From Candidatus Dormiibacterota bacterium (GTDB taxonomy: Bacteria; Chloroflexota; Dormibacteria; Dormibacterales; Dormibacteraceae), in NCBI GenBank assembly GCA_003169845.1, contig PNAG01000016.1, positions 1-64,000 of the forward strand: 64,000 nucleotides of DNA, written 5' to 3'. The notes under the pieces are model-generated. The model was not told the DNA's origin. It saw only the letters and a program-made list of their open reading frames with translations, and did not search any database. Each line of letters starts with the position of its first letter. Position 1 is the stretch's first letter. A program made the position numbers and the translations under genes. Below, one piece after another: positions 45,597 to 55,002 of this stretch.

Positions 45597-46733
45597 CTAG
45601 TGGGCTGAGGGCTTGTATCCGGGAGGCGGCGGGAACAGCACCGTGATCTCCTTCGGTAGGGGAATTCCCTGAGCGAAGATGCGGTCAAGAATTTTCGGCC
45701 GCAGGCCGGTCGGCTTGAACTCCGCGATCACCTTTCCATCGGCGGTCGCGCCTTTCTGCTCGAGCATGAAGATGTCCTGCATGGTGATGATGTCCATCTC
45801 CATGCCGACGATCTCGGAGATGGCGGTCACCTTTCGGGAGCCGTCGCGGAGACGGTTCAGCTGAATGATGAGGTTGATGCCGCTTCCCACCTGCTGGCGG
45901 ATCGCCCGCACGGGCAGATCCACGCCCGCCATCAAGACAAGCGTCTCGAGCCGGGCGAGGGCGTCACGCGGGGTGTTGGCGTGCAAGGTGGTCATCGAGC
46001 CGTCGTGACCGGTGTTCATGGCCTGGAGCATGTCGAGCGCCTCGCCACCGCGGCACTCACCGACCACGATGCGCTCCGGGCGCATGCGCAGGGCGTTGAT
46101 GACGAGTCGCTGGATGGTGACCTCGCCCTCTCCGTTGATGTCCCTTGGACGGGTCTCGAGGCGGCAGACGTGCTCCTGGTGCAGCTGAAGCTCAGCCGCA
46201 TCCTCGATGGTCACGATGCGATCCTCGACCGGAATGAAGCCGGAGAGCACGTTGAGGAACGTCGTCTTCCCGGTGCCTGTGCCGCCCGAGATGATGATGT
46301 TGGCCTTGGCGAGGACGGCCGCCTTCAGAAAGCCGAAGCCGGCCTCGTTGCAGCTCCCGAAGCGGATCAGGTCTTCGACCTGGAACGGGTCGCGCGAGAA
46401 CTTGCGGATCGTGAGCAACGGACCGTTCAACGCGAGCGGCCGAATCACGGCGTTGACGCGGGAACCGTCGGCGAGACGCGCGTCGCAGAGCGGCTGGCGC
46501 TCGTCAATGCGGCGGCCCACGGTGCGCACGATGAACTGGATGACGTTGAGCAGCTGGTCTTCATCCACGAACTTGATGTTCGTCAAGACGACCTTGCCGG
46601 CCATTTCGACGTACACATGGTCGCTGCCGTTGACCATGATCTCGGTCACGCGGTCGTCGCGGATGAGGGGCTCGATCGGCCCTAGCTGCTGGTAGTACTC
46701 ATCGATGTTGATGCCGGGGATCCGAACTGCCAT
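45597..46733 (-). CDS. CpaF/TadA-type secretion ATPase, solitary
   Basis: A 378-residue hexameric ATPase of the type II/IV secretion superfamily. It has [18 protein letters not shown], the Walker [14 protein letters not shown], the Asp box [45 protein letters not shown] and the His box. It is a paralogue of the ATPase at 51227 but lacks the long N-terminal region of that protein, and no TadB/C genes are adjacent. It may power a second Tad-like or competence system elsewhere. The ribosome site GGAGG precedes the ATG by seven bases. Confidence 0.9.
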   Translation of the reverse strand: MAVRIPGINIDEYYQQLGPIEPLIRDDRVTEIMVNGSDHVYVEMAGKVVLTNIKFVDEDQLLNVIQFIVRTVGRRIDERQPLCDARLADGSRVNAVIRPLALNGPLLTIRKFSRDPFQVEDLIRFGSCNEAGFGFLKAAVLAKANIIISGGTGTGKTTFLNVLSGFIPVEDRIVTIEDAAELQLHQEHVCRLETRPRDINGEGEVTIQRLVINALRMRPERIVVGECRGGEALDMLQAMNTGHDGSMTTLHANTPRDALARLETLVLMAGVDLPVRAIRQQVGSGINLIIQLNRLRDGSRKVTAISEIVGMEMDIITMQDIFMLEQKGATADGKVIAEFKPTGLRPKILDRIFAQGIPLPKEITVLFPPPPGYKPSAH

Positions 46734-46770
46734 TGGCTAGCCTCCGCTTCGGGATTGAACCGGCTGCCAA

Positions 46771-47451
46771 CTATACGTTAACCCTCGCCACTGAGACCCC
46801 CATTACCGGCCCAGATCCGCCCGCCCTCAAAGCGGTGGCACAGGCCTCGAGAGTGGCCCCGGTGGTGGCCACGTCATCGATCAGCAAGATCGAATGGGCG
46901 TGCAGGGGCGGTCCGCGCCATTCAAAGGCCTCCCGGACGTTCTCGAGGCGCCAGCGGCGGTCATGACCCACCTGGGGCGGCGTGGGGCGTGTGCGGACGA
47001 GCTCGCCGGGCGGTTTCGACAGCTCCAGGCGGCGCCGCAGCTCGCGCGCCAGGAGCTCGGACTGGTTGAAGCCGCGCTGGCGCTCGCGGGAGCGATGGAG
47101 CGGCACCGCGATCGCCCAGCGAGCCGGCAGCCCCTCCACCACCAGGCGTTCCGCCATCAGCAGGGCTAGCGGCCCCGCCAGCCGCCTCCAGCCGCGGTAC
47201 TTGAACCGCTGAAGGGCGACCTCCAGCGGGCCCTCGTAGGCCGCCGCGGAACGCAGCCTCGAGAGTGCTTTCAGCCGGCCGCGACAGCCGCAATCCTTGC
47301 GCGCGGACTCCACCTCGGCTCCGCATCGACCGCAGAGCGGCTCTTCGAGGCGCCGGATGCGAGCGCGGCAGGCGCCGCACAGCCACGAGCCGACCCTCCG
47401 ACAGCCGCCGCACCTCGGCGGAAGGATGATGTCCGCCAACCGACTGCGCAC
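46771..47451 (-). CDS. comF: ComF-family phosphoribosyltransferase-like protein
   Basis: A 226-residue ComFC-type protein: an N-terminal double zinc-finger (CGGCRRVGSWLCGACRARI, CGRCGAEVE) and a phosphoribosyltransferase domain with VPLHRSRERQRGFNQSELLAREL and the PRPP loop ILLIDDVATTGATL. It is required for DNA uptake in competent bacteria. It lies directly upstream of the solitary cpaF gene on the same strand, so the two could act in DNA uptake; that is a guess. Confidence 0.9.
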   Translation of the reverse strand: MRSRLADIILPPRCGGCRRVGSWLCGACRARIRRLEEPLCGRCGAEVESARKDCGCRGRLKALSRLRSAAAYEGPLEVALQRFKYRGWRRLAGPLALLMAERLVVEGLPARWAIAVPLHRSRERQRGFNQSELLARELRRRLELSKPPGELVRTRPTPPQVGHDRRWRLENVREAFEWRGPPLHAHSILLIDDVATTGATLEACATALRAGGSGPVMGVSVARVNV

Positions 47452-47511
47452 GACCTGAGGCTACGTGCGACTGTCAAGACCGCCTTAACCGCGCTGCATC
47501 CGGACGGATAC

Positions 47512-47865
47512 CTAGGAGATGACGATCTGATCGCCGCGCTGCAGGTCGATGGCCTCGGTTGAGCGCGAAGGCAGCTCGAGGACGCTGCGGGCACCCCACA
47601 CCAGCCACACCATGCCCCACCACTGCGGCAGCCTGCGGTAGACCTTCCTCACGCGTTCCTTGCTGTCGAGGAACACGGCGTCGATGGGAAAGCGCATGAA
47701 CATCATGTGGATGCCGTTGCAGGGATTGAGCCACAGACCGCGGCCTGGTTCGAGCGTGCGGCGAAACATCAGGCCCGCTGTCAGGGCAACCAACGACGTG
47801 GCCAATTCGAGGTCTTCAGCAAGCACCTTGCCAGTCCGCTCGTGCACCGCGCGCCGTCCCGCCAC
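47512..47865 (-). CDS. DUF192 protein
   Basis: A 117-residue protein with the DUF192 core: LMFRRTLEPGRGLWLNPCNGIHMMFMRFPIDAVFLDSKERVRKVYRRLPQW, then ARSVLELPSRSTEAIDLQRGDQI. Unlike many relatives it has no export signal. The function is unknown. TACTGT lies eight bases before the GTG start. It is divergent from the alpha/beta hydrolase gene. Confidence 0.85.
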   Translation of the reverse strand: MAGRRAVHERTGKVLAEDLELATSLVALTAGLMFRRTLEPGRGLWLNPCNGIHMMFMRFPIDAVFLDSKERVRKVYRRLPQWWGMVWLVWGARSVLELPSRSTEAIDLQRGDQIVIS

Positions 47866-47894
47866 AGCGTTGGACAGTAACCTAATGAGGCCAC

Positions 47895-48638
47895 ATGGAC
47901 TTCGACAGCGATGGCATCCGCCTCCATTACGAGGTCCACGGTCCCGGTAACGGCGTGCCGCTGGTGCTGGTGCACGGTTTCGCGTCCGACTATCGATTGA
48001 ACTGGGTCGGCACGAGGTGGCAGGAGGCTCTGACCACCGCAGGCTTTCGAGTGTTCGGGCTCGACTGCCGCGGGCACGGTCACAGTGACAAACCGCACGA
48101 CCGCGAGGCTTACGCGATGGAGATCATGGCTGGCGACGTCATCCGCTTTCTGGATCACCTGGGAGTTCGCTCGGCGCGCTACCTCGGGTACTCCATGGGT
48201 GCGCGGATCGGGTTGCAGGTCGTGATCGACTTTCCCGGACGCGTCCAGCGTGCAGTCCTGGGCGGCCTCGGCACGGCGGGAGCGATCGAGAGCGCCGAGG
48301 CGATCGCCGAATCCCTTCTCCGCGGCGAGCCGACCGACGACCCCATCGCGCAGAGCTTCTATCGCTTCGCCTCTGCGCGGCCGACCAACGATCTGAAAGC
48401 GCTGGCGGCATGCATCACCGGGCTGCGACCCGTGACGGACCCACGAGAGCTTTCTGCGATCCAGACGCCGATCCTGGTCGTGGTCGGGGAGCGAGATGAC
48501 ATTGCCCACGGCGCGCCCGAGCTGGTGGAGCTGATCCCGTCGTCGCGCCTGGTCACGATTCCGGGCCGTGACCATATGAGCGCGGTGCCGGCGCGGGAGT
48601 TCAAGCAGGCGGCCATCGAGTTCCTCGCCGCCGAATAA
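47895..48638 (+). CDS. Alpha/beta hydrolase
   Basis: A 247-residue hydrolase: VLVHGFASDYRLNW (oxyanion loop), GLDCRGHGHSDKP, the nucleophile elbow LGYSMGARIGLQ, VVVGERDDI with the acid, and GRDHMSAV with the catalytic histidine. The substrate is unknown. The ATG at 47895 has GAGG four bases upstream. The 128 bases after the gene (48639-48766) hold nothing recognisable. Confidence 0.9.
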   Translation: MDFDSDGIRLHYEVHGPGNGVPLVLVHGFASDYRLNWVGTRWQEALTTAGFRVFGLDCRGHGHSDKPHDREAYAMEIMAGDVIRFLDHLGVRSARYLGYSMGARIGLQVVIDFPGRVQRAVLGGLGTAGAIESAEAIAESLLRGEPTDDPIAQSFYRFASARPTNDLKALAACITGLRPVTDPRELSAIQTPILVVVGERDDIAHGAPELVELIPSSRLVTIPGRDHMSAVPAREFKQAAIEFLAAE

Positions 48639-48766
48639 GCAGACCTCTGCGAGGGCCCTCCCGCCTTATCGGAGCCCCTCCCCCAGCTCCTAGCAACACC
48701 AACTGCGCTCGAACTTACGTCGAATCAAGCAGCCTGGCAACCCAGCCTGTTAAGAAGTCGGGTTGT

Positions 48767-49246
48767 CTAGCCCGCCCGGTGGTGGTAGCGGATCCGGTGC
48801 TTGGTCCGGGTTATTGCCGTTCCCGTGGGAACGATTGAGATCGTGCCGTCCGGCTCGAGCACGGCCATCTGCACGTCCTTCATGTCGGTGATGCCGTGCT
48901 CTCGCATCGACATCTCCACCTCCGGCTGGTCGACCCCTTCTTTCTTCATCACATCCTGGAGGTACTTGCCGTCCCGGACAATGATGGCCGGCGAGGCCGT
49001 GAACAGCTGGTGGAACCGAGGCATGCGGTCCAGCTTGCCGACCAGGTAGTTCGTGCCAACGAGGGCGATTATCAGCACAAAGCCGCCGGTGAGCGATGTG
49101 TCCGGTCCGGTCATCGCGGGCTGAAGCGCATTCGCGACGAGGAGGACGAAGACCAGGTCGTACAGCGTGAACTGTCCTACCTCACGCTTGCCGAAGAGCC
49201 GAAGGGCGACCAGCAACGCGCCGTACGTGAGTACCGACCGCAGCAC
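48767..49246 (-). CDS. DUF421 (YetF-like) membrane protein
   Basis: A 159-residue protein with about two N-terminal helices (LTYGALLVALRLFGKREVGQFTLYDLVFVLLVANALQPAMTG, LTGGFVLIIALVGTNYLVGKL), followed by the soluble YetF-type domain (SPAIIVRDGKYLQDVMKKEGV to VQMAVLEPDGTISIVP). The function is not known. The start is GTG 49246, 45 bases after the end of tadC, so it may be the last gene of the pilus operon. Confidence 0.87.
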   Translation of the reverse strand: MLRSVLTYGALLVALRLFGKREVGQFTLYDLVFVLLVANALQPAMTGPDTSLTGGFVLIIALVGTNYLVGKLDRMPRFHQLFTASPAIIVRDGKYLQDVMKKEGVDQPEVEMSMREHGITDMKDVQMAVLEPDGTISIVPTGTAITRTKHRIRYHHRAG

Positions 49247-49291
49247 GAACTCCCACCACGGGATGCTCGTTTGGAGGAAGGAGGGCGTGCC

Positions 49292-50212
49292 TTACGACCT
49301 CGGCTTCATGAGGATCAGCGCGGCCGGGCCCAGCAGCACGATCCACAGCGTCGGGAAAATGCAGCCCACCATCGGCAGCATCATCTTCAAGGTCGCCTGC
49401 GCGGCCTTTTCCTGCGCTCGCTGGCGGCGCTTGCGCCGCATCTCGTCCGCCTGGATGCGGAGGATCTTGCCGATGCCGGTGCCGAACTGCTCGGACTGGA
49501 TGATGGCCTGGATGAAGTTGTGGAGGTCCTCGACCCCGCTGCTCCGGCCCATCTCGTCCATGGCTTCGAGGCGCGGCCGTCCGAGGCTGACCTCACGCAG
49601 CACCTTGGCGAACTCGTCCGAGAGCGCGTTCTTGTACTTGTCCGTGACCCGCGCGAGAGCAGCATCGAAGCCAAGGCCCGCATCGACCGCGATGACCAGC
49701 AGGTCCATGGCGTCCGGGAGTCCCTTCTGGATCTCGGCCCGACGCGCATCGACTTTCTGCTTCAGCCAGAGTACCGGCAGGTAGAAGCCGAGGACCGCTC
49801 CGAGAGCCACGGAGATGACCAGGTAGACGGGGTTCGCGAGCAGAAGGCCGATCAGCAGGCCGACGGCCGCCATCACCGCCGCGGCGACGATGCGCACTGC
49901 GGCGAAGTCTTCCGGCGTCAGGTTGCCGGGACGTCCCGCAAGGTCGAGCCGGTTCATCAGGTTCTGACGGGCCTTCTGCGGCGTTGAGCGGGACATGATC
50001 GAGCCGAGTCGCTCGATTGCGGGGCGAAGGAAGCGCTCGCTGAACGGTCGCTGCAGCTCGACCTCTTCCAGTGTCAACGGCTTCTCGCCGCCATAGACGG
50101 AGAGGCGCTGCGCCACCATCTCGGCGGTGTTCCGCGAGGGCGTTCGGGCGAGGCCGATGAAGATCAACAGCACTCCGAGGCCGGCGAAGAGTGCGAGTAC
50201 AGCTGGGCTCAT
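49292..50212 (-). CDS. tadC: TadC-like pilus inner-membrane protein (T2SS F family)
   Basis: A 306-residue GspF-family protein. A helix near the N-terminus and a pair around residues 105-145 flank the cytoplasmic domain GLPDAMDLLVIAVDAGLGFDAALARVTDKYKNALSDEFAKVLREVSLG, and EQFGTGIGKILRIQADEMRRKRRQRAQEKAAQATLKMMLPMVGCIFPTLWIVLLGPA forms the C-terminal half. It forms the pilus assembly platform with TadB. It follows tadB by one base. Confidence 0.9.
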   Translation of the reverse strand: MSPAVLALFAGLGVLLIFIGLARTPSRNTAEMVAQRLSVYGGEKPLTLEEVELQRPFSERFLRPAIERLGSIMSRSTPQKARQNLMNRLDLAGRPGNLTPEDFAAVRIVAAAVMAAVGLLIGLLLANPVYLVISVALGAVLGFYLPVLWLKQKVDARRAEIQKGLPDAMDLLVIAVDAGLGFDAALARVTDKYKNALSDEFAKVLREVSLGRPRLEAMDEMGRSSGVEDLHNFIQAIIQSEQFGTGIGKILRIQADEMRRKRRQRAQEKAAQATLKMMLPMVGCIFPTLWIVLLGPAALILMKPRS

Positions 50213-50213
50213 C

Positions 50214-51209
50214 TCATACCTCGATCGCGACCACGCGCCGGATGATCAGGTTGCCGACGAAGATCATGAATCCTCCGATGACCAGCAGGATCCACCCGAT
50301 GACGCTCTCGAACATCGGCCGGAAGTAGGTGGGGGTGACGAAATACATGAAGGCGGCAAGCACGATCGGCAGGAACGTGATCAGGGTTCCCGAGGCGCGA
50401 GCCTGCGCCGTCAGGGTGGCAATCTCACCCTTGATCCGGACCCGTTCGCGGATCGTGTAGGCGATGTTGTCGAGGATCTCGGCGAGGTTTCCGCCGACGG
50501 TGCGGTGGATCGAGTACGCGGTGGCGACGAGGTCGAAGTCGGCGCTCACGATGCGCTTGGTGATGTTCTGCAGCGATTCGTCAGGTGAACCACCGAGGTT
50601 CATCTCGCGCACGGCGCGTCCGAACTCGTCTGAAATCGGTGGCACCCCGTTCTTGGCAACTGTGTCGATCGCCTGTGCGAACGAGTAGCCAGCCTTGATC
50701 GCGTTGGAGAGCAAGGTCAGCGTGTCGCCGAGCTGGTTGTTGAACGCCTTCAGGCGCTTGTTGATCCGGTACTTCACGTAGAAGCTTGGCACCAGGTAGC
50801 CGATGATTCCGAAGACAATCGTCTGGATGAGCCCGCCCAGGGGAAGCCCGAAGCGGACAATCGCGATGAGGACGAACAGCACCGTGCTGCCGATCTGGAT
50901 CATCAAGAACTCAGAGGTGCGGAGCCTCAGGTCTGCCCTCTGCAGCTGCTCGGCCACAGACGGCTTTCCCTTCTTTGAGTTGCCGCGCCCGACACGGTCG
51001 GCGGCCGGCTGAAACAACCGGTTCAGAGAGTCACGAAAACCTGTCGTGGGCGGAAGCGTGGCCGCCCCCGCGGTGGTGACGCCGTATGCGGCCAGGCGCG
51101 CCTGGAAGTCATCGGAGCCACCGGCTGCGCGGCGCATCTGGCTGAGTCCGAGAACCAAGAGAAAAATTCCGGCGAAGGCTATGAGCCCGAATACCACGGG
51201 GATCGACAT
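50214..51209 (-). CDS. tadB: TadB-like pilus inner-membrane protein (T2SS F family)
   Basis: A 331-residue paralogue of the next protein with the same order: N-terminal helix, central helix pair (FVLIAIVRFGLPLGGLIQTIVFGIIGYLVPSF) and cytoplasmic F domain (QLGDTLTLLSNAIKAGYSFAQAIDTVAKNGVPPISDEFGRAVREMNLG). AGGAGG five bases before the ATG fixes the start. Confidence 0.9.
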   Translation of the reverse strand: MSIPVVFGLIAFAGIFLLVLGLSQMRRAAGGSDDFQARLAAYGVTTAGAATLPPTTGFRDSLNRLFQPAADRVGRGNSKKGKPSVAEQLQRADLRLRTSEFLMIQIGSTVLFVLIAIVRFGLPLGGLIQTIVFGIIGYLVPSFYVKYRINKRLKAFNNQLGDTLTLLSNAIKAGYSFAQAIDTVAKNGVPPISDEFGRAVREMNLGGSPDESLQNITKRIVSADFDLVATAYSIHRTVGGNLAEILDNIAYTIRERVRIKGEIATLTAQARASGTLITFLPIVLAAFMYFVTPTYFRPMFESVIGWILLVIGGFMIFVGNLIIRRVVAIEV

Positions 51210-51226
51210 CTAGACCTCCTAAACGG

Positions 51227-52732
51227 TCAGTACAGCTTATCCGGCGACGGTTGCGGCGTGGGCTTGAAAAGGCTCTCGGAAACCTCCTCGCCTTCTGCCC
51301 TCAAATGTTCCATTCGCATCGGTATGACGCCGGTCGCCGTGTGGTAACCGACAGCCTTGCCTTCAGAGTTGACTCCGATCTGCTTGAACGTGAACAGCTC
51401 CTGGAACTGCACGTCGCCGTCCTTGATGCCGGTGATCTCCGCCACGCTCACGATGCGGCGCACTCCACCACGCAACCGGGACTGCTGGACGATCATGTGA
51501 ATCGCCGCGCCGATCGTCTCCCGGATGGCGCGCGACGGCAGGTCCTGTCCGGCCTGGAGGACCAGGGTCTCGAGGCGCACCAGGGCCTCGTGAGGGTTGT
51601 TCGCGTGAAGGGTCGACATCGAACCATCGTGTCCGGTGTTCATGGCCTGCAGCATGTCCAGCGCCTCACCGCCACGACATTCACCGACGATGATTCGGTC
51701 CGGGCGCATACGCAGACAGCTCTTGACGAGCTCACGGATCGGCACGGCGCCCTTGCCTTCGACGTTCGGCGGACGTGACTCGAGCTGGATCCAGTGCGGT
51801 TGCTGGAGCTGGAGCTCCGCGGCGTCCTCACATGTGATCAATCGCTCGGTCTCCGGGATGAAGGACGAGAGGATGTTCAGCAGCGTCGTCTTACCTGAGC
51901 CGGTGCCTCCTGAGACCAGGATGTTGAACCGCGCGCGCACGCACGAGCGCAGAAATGACATGAGCTCGGGACTTGACGACCTGAATCGATTCACGACATC
52001 GGCCGGACCCCACTTCTCCTTGGCGAACTTTCGAATCGTGAGGCATGGGCCCTTGAGGGCGATCGGCGGAATTACGACGTTGACGCGCGATCCGTCTTTC
52101 AGCCGGGCGTCACAGATGGGCGTCGATTCGTCGACTCGCCGGCCCACCAGGCTGACGATGCGGTCGATCACCTGGCGCATCTGGCGTTCGCTTTCGAAAG
52201 TCACGGCCGAGAGGGTCGGCTCGCCGGCTTTCTCGACGTAGATCTGCTTCGGGTGATTGGCCATGATCTCGGTGATGGCCGGGTCGGCCAGAAGAGCTTC
52301 CAGAGGACCCAGACCCAACACGTCGTCGAGGACCGAGTCGACAAGACGCTCCTTGTCGTTCTTGGTCATCGTCATCGCTGTGGAGCGGAAATACTCTTCG
52401 GCGAGCTCCAGGATCTTTTCGCGAACGCCCGGCTTGTTGCTGGAGTCGATCTGGTCGGCGTACTTCTCGATCAGGCGGGCGTGGATCTGGACCTTCGCAG
52501 CCGTGAAGGCAGGCGTGAGGTCGCCGGCGGCGGTGCCGGCGGCTGCCGCGCGCTGCGACAGGGACGGCGCGGGCGGGGCCGTCGCCGCGGCCGTCTGCGC
52601 GACGGGGATCGACGTGGTCGGCCCGTAGGTCGTAGCTGCGCCCGCGATGGTTCCCACGGCGGGACCGTTGGTCCCCCCGGCCGCCGGCGGGGGGACCGTC
52701 TGGTTCTGTTTGACCCTGTCGAGTAGACCCAT
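51227..52732 (-). CDS. tadA: Tad/Flp pilus assembly ATPase CpaF/TadA
   Basis: A 501-residue ATPase. A Pro/Ala-rich N-terminus (about 75 residues) precedes the N-domain (IHARLIEKYADQIDSSNKPGVREKILELAEEYF, LLADPAITEIMANHPKQIYVEKAG) and the motor domain with Walker A NILVSGGTGSGKTTLL and [30 protein letters not shown]. It energises Flp pilus assembly. Genes cpaB, tadA, tadB and tadC follow each other on one strand with gaps of 1-18 bases. Confidence 0.94.
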   Translation of the reverse strand: MGLLDRVKQNQTVPPPAAGGTNGPAVGTIAGAATTYGPTTSIPVAQTAAATAPPAPSLSQRAAAAGTAAGDLTPAFTAAKVQIHARLIEKYADQIDSSNKPGVREKILELAEEYFRSTAMTMTKNDKERLVDSVLDDVLGLGPLEALLADPAITEIMANHPKQIYVEKAGEPTLSAVTFESERQMRQVIDRIVSLVGRRVDESTPICDARLKDGSRVNVVIPPIALKGPCLTIRKFAKEKWGPADVVNRFRSSSPELMSFLRSCVRARFNILVSGGTGSGKTTLLNILSSFIPETERLITCEDAAELQLQQPHWIQLESRPPNVEGKGAVPIRELVKSCLRMRPDRIIVGECRGGEALDMLQAMNTGHDGSMSTLHANNPHEALVRLETLVLQAGQDLPSRAIRETIGAAIHMIVQQSRLRGGVRRIVSVAEITGIKDGDVQFQELFTFKQIGVNSEGKAVGYHTATGVIPMRMEHLRAEGEEVSESLFKPTPQPSPDKLY

Positions 52733-52750
52733 CTCAGCTATTGCCGGACG

Positions 52751-53629
52751 TCACAAGGCCGAGAAATGGTACCTGGCGTCGACTTGCTTGTTGGTGACAC
52801 CCTGGGCCGACAGCACGGTCGGGCAGGTGGGGTCTGGCGCGACCGGCGCCGTCAGGTAGTCGTGGAACGACTCGACCGTGTATTTGAGCGTCATGTTGTT
52901 GATGAACCACGTGAAGTACTCAGCGTCACACTGCGTCAGCTCGATGGTCAGGCTCGAGACGACACCGCCTACCGCCGCGGTGCCTCCCACCGTGGTGGCG
53001 CCGCCGGCCGGTTGGACGTTGGCAGTGGCCGGTCCTAGACCGATCACACGGACGTTCGTGAACACGGTCTTGCTCACGACGGAGGTCTGGCTGGCTCCGC
53101 CAACCGTGATCTTGGGCGGCGTGATGATCGTGATGTTGCCGGACGCGATGACGGTGAAGTAGTCGCCCAGGGTGATGTGGCCGGCCACGCCCTGCTGCTC
53201 ACCGGTTGGAATGGTCATGGCGACATATCCGCTGGCCAGCGGCAGGTACGCGGGCGCCGCGCCCGCGGGCACCAGGCCAACGTCCTTGGCCAGCATGTCC
53301 GACGTGATCACTGAACCCTTTGTGATCTGGATCTCGGCGATCAGGTTCAGGACATCGCTCTTGTTCAGGTACGTGTTGTTGGCGCTCGTGAAGGTGCCCG
53401 ACACCTTCTCGGTGTCGAGGTCGGCATCGGTGATGGTGTGACGAACGGGGATGGCCTGCTTGGCGATAACCACAGTTGTGGTCGGTCCGCCGCCGATTGA
53501 CCCACCGCCGGTGAGGTTGCCGAGGAAGAACACCCCGGCGCCCGCAAGGACGGCAAGCAGCAAGCCGACGATGATGAACAGACGTCCACCGCCTGGTCGC
53601 GATCGTGCTGGAGCTGGTGCGACGGCCAA
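52751..53629 (-). CDS. cpaB: CpaB/RcpC-type Flp pilus assembly protein (SAF domain)
   Basis: A 292-residue protein: one N-terminal membrane helix (LFIIVGLLLAVLAGAGVFFLG) and an SAF domain (TVVIAKQAIPVRHTITDADLDTEKV, KGSVITSDMLAKDVGL), then a beta-rich region (MTIPTGEQQGVAGHITLGDYFTVIA). The start is TTG 53629, supported by GGAGGTGA eight bases upstream. TACAAT at 53679-53674 may be the -10 box of the operon, separate from the pilin transcript. The Gly/Thr-rich stretch near residue 215 is unusual. Confidence 0.88.
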   Translation of the reverse strand: MAVAPAPARSRPGGGRLFIIVGLLLAVLAGAGVFFLGNLTGGGSIGGGPTTTVVIAKQAIPVRHTITDADLDTEKVSGTFTSANNTYLNKSDVLNLIAEIQITKGSVITSDMLAKDVGLVPAGAAPAYLPLASGYVAMTIPTGEQQGVAGHITLGDYFTVIASGNITIITPPKITVGGASQTSVVSKTVFTNVRVIGLGPATANVQPAGGATTVGGTAAVGGVVSSLTIELTQCDAEYFTWFINNMTLKYTVESFHDYLTAPVAPDPTCPTVLSAQGVTNKQVDARYHFSAL

Positions 53630-53711
53630 GACTTAAGTCACCTCCGAATGAATGTTCCGCAAGAGTGCCGCCAATTGTAACGAGGGGGACCGCGATCGTC
53701 CCCTGCTATCC

Positions 53712-53744
53712 GGTAAAGAAAGAGAGCCCCTCGTCGGGGCTCTC
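53712..53744 (-). terminator. Terminator after the Flp pilin gene
   Basis: On the minus strand GAGAGCCCC-GACGA-GGGGCTCTC (a 9-bp perfect stem at 53744-53722) is followed by TTTCTTTACC. It separates the abundant pilin message from cpaB. Confidence 0.9.
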
Positions 53745-53774
53745 CTTTGAAGGTGCTACTACGTTTGGTTCTCG

Positions 53775-53954
53775 TTAGCCGAGAGCGGCTACGACGTTCG
53801 AGAACACGTTCTTGATCTGGTTGCCCATCGTAAGAAGGATGACGATGACCACGATTGAAACGAGCACGAGGATCAGGGCGTACTCAACCATTCCCTGCCC
53901 TTCCTGACGGGTCGTAAGGCTCCGAAGCTTCATGTAAAGGTTCAACATCTGCAT
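53775..53954 (-). CDS. flp: Flp-family type IVb pilin
   Basis: A 59-residue prepilin. The processing site is RQEG-QGMVEYALILVLVSIVVIVILL: cleavage after the Gly leaves Gln at +1 and Glu at +5, followed by Tyr, as in Flp pilins. AAGGAGGTGA just upstream is a perfect ribosome site; ATG 53954 (spacing 4) and ATG 53948 (spacing 10) are both possible. Its own terminator suggests high expression. No prepilin peptidase or TadZ is in the window. The upstream leader (53955-54060) has a GC-rich hairpin near 54026-54041. Confidence 0.93.
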   Translation of the reverse strand: MQMLNLYMKLRSLTTRQEGQGMVEYALILVLVSIVVIVILLTMGNQIKNVFSNVVAALG

Positions 53955-54238
53955 TTCACCTCCTTTTTCCGGAACTACAGCGTCTGATCTAGATGACGGC
54001 ACTCGCTCACGATTCTTGCGGGGGTTTTCCGCCGTCAGCGGCGGTGATCCTACTCGGGCGGTCCCGGGCAGGTCAATGAGATAACGCAAGCCGGCCCCCG
54101 GCTGATCGCCGCCACCGGCAACGGCCATCGCCGACCTCCCAATTGACGCCGGAACACCTTTGGCGAGAGAGCGCAGCCGCACCCGACCCGGGTCAAACCT
54201 CGCCCGCGCAGCGTCCAAAAGGATAAGTTTCGTCGGAA

Positions 54239-54943
54239 ATGTCCGGCCCCGGCGTCGCAGAAGATGTGCAGCAGCGCCCAGGGGCATATTGGCGCGACCT
54301 GGTTTTCAGCCGGTTGCTCCCGGCTCTCTTTTTCAGCATCTTCCTCGCGCGCCAGCTGCTGTTCGTATGGGACGGGCTTGGCTCGATACACCATCCGTCC
54401 GACTACCTTTTCGTGCTGCAGCAGCTCCTCGCGCTCGCCTACTTCACAATGCTGGTAGTCCTCTACTCCACCCGGCTTCCCAAACGCGGGACGGACCACC
54501 GGGCGGCCGTCGTGTTCATCGCGTTCACCGGCACGTTCTCGGCGATCGCGGCCCCGTTCCTGCCGGGCGGCAGCCGGCGCGAAGGCCTCGTGCTGGTGGC
54601 GGACCTCCTGGCCACATTCGGGCTGGCTTATTCGGTCTGGGGCCTGGCCTACCTCCGCCGTTCCTTCTCGATCATCCCCGAGGCGCGACGCCTGGTCACC
54701 GGAGGGCCCTACTCGCTCAGCCGCCACCCGGTGTACCTGGGAGAGGTCATCGCCGCCATCGGAATCAACCTCGCCACCGCCGGCTGGCTGGGCGCGCTCG
54801 CGGTTGTCTATTTCATCTCGTGCGAGCTGCTCCGCATCCGCTGGGAGGAGGGGGTGCTCGGGCGGGCTTTCCCAGGCGATTACCCGAACTATGCCCGGCG
54901 GGTGCCTCGCTACCTTCCGAACCCGCTCAAGGCACGCAGCTGA
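54239..54943 (+). CDS. Isoprenylcysteine methyltransferase-like membrane protein
   Basis: A 234-residue protein with about five helices. VTGGPYSLSRHPVYLGEVIAAIGINLAT and the closing RIRWEEGVLGRAFPGDYPNYARRVPRYLP are the SAM-binding signatures of the ICMT/PEMT family, which methylates phospholipids or terminal carboxyls. The natural substrate is unknown. It starts the envelope-glycan block. Confidence 0.86.
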   Translation: MSGPGVAEDVQQRPGAYWRDLVFSRLLPALFFSIFLARQLLFVWDGLGSIHHPSDYLFVLQQLLALAYFTMLVVLYSTRLPKRGTDHRAAVVFIAFTGTFSAIAAPFLPGGSRREGLVLVADLLATFGLAYSVWGLAYLRRSFSIIPEARRLVTGGPYSLSRHPVYLGEVIAAIGINLATAGWLGALAVVYFISCELLRIRWEEGVLGRAFPGDYPNYARRVPRYLPNPLKARS

Positions 54944-55002
54944 TCGGTCCTGGGAGGCGCCTGACCGAGCGGCTCGGCGCGAAAACGCTGCTCCTGGGTG
55001 GC

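Noticed and set aside
54160..55002. N-terminal extension of the GT-C-like protein to 54160
   Set aside because: This region is covered by the ICMT-like gene in another frame, and the extension is arginine/proline-rich without domain character.
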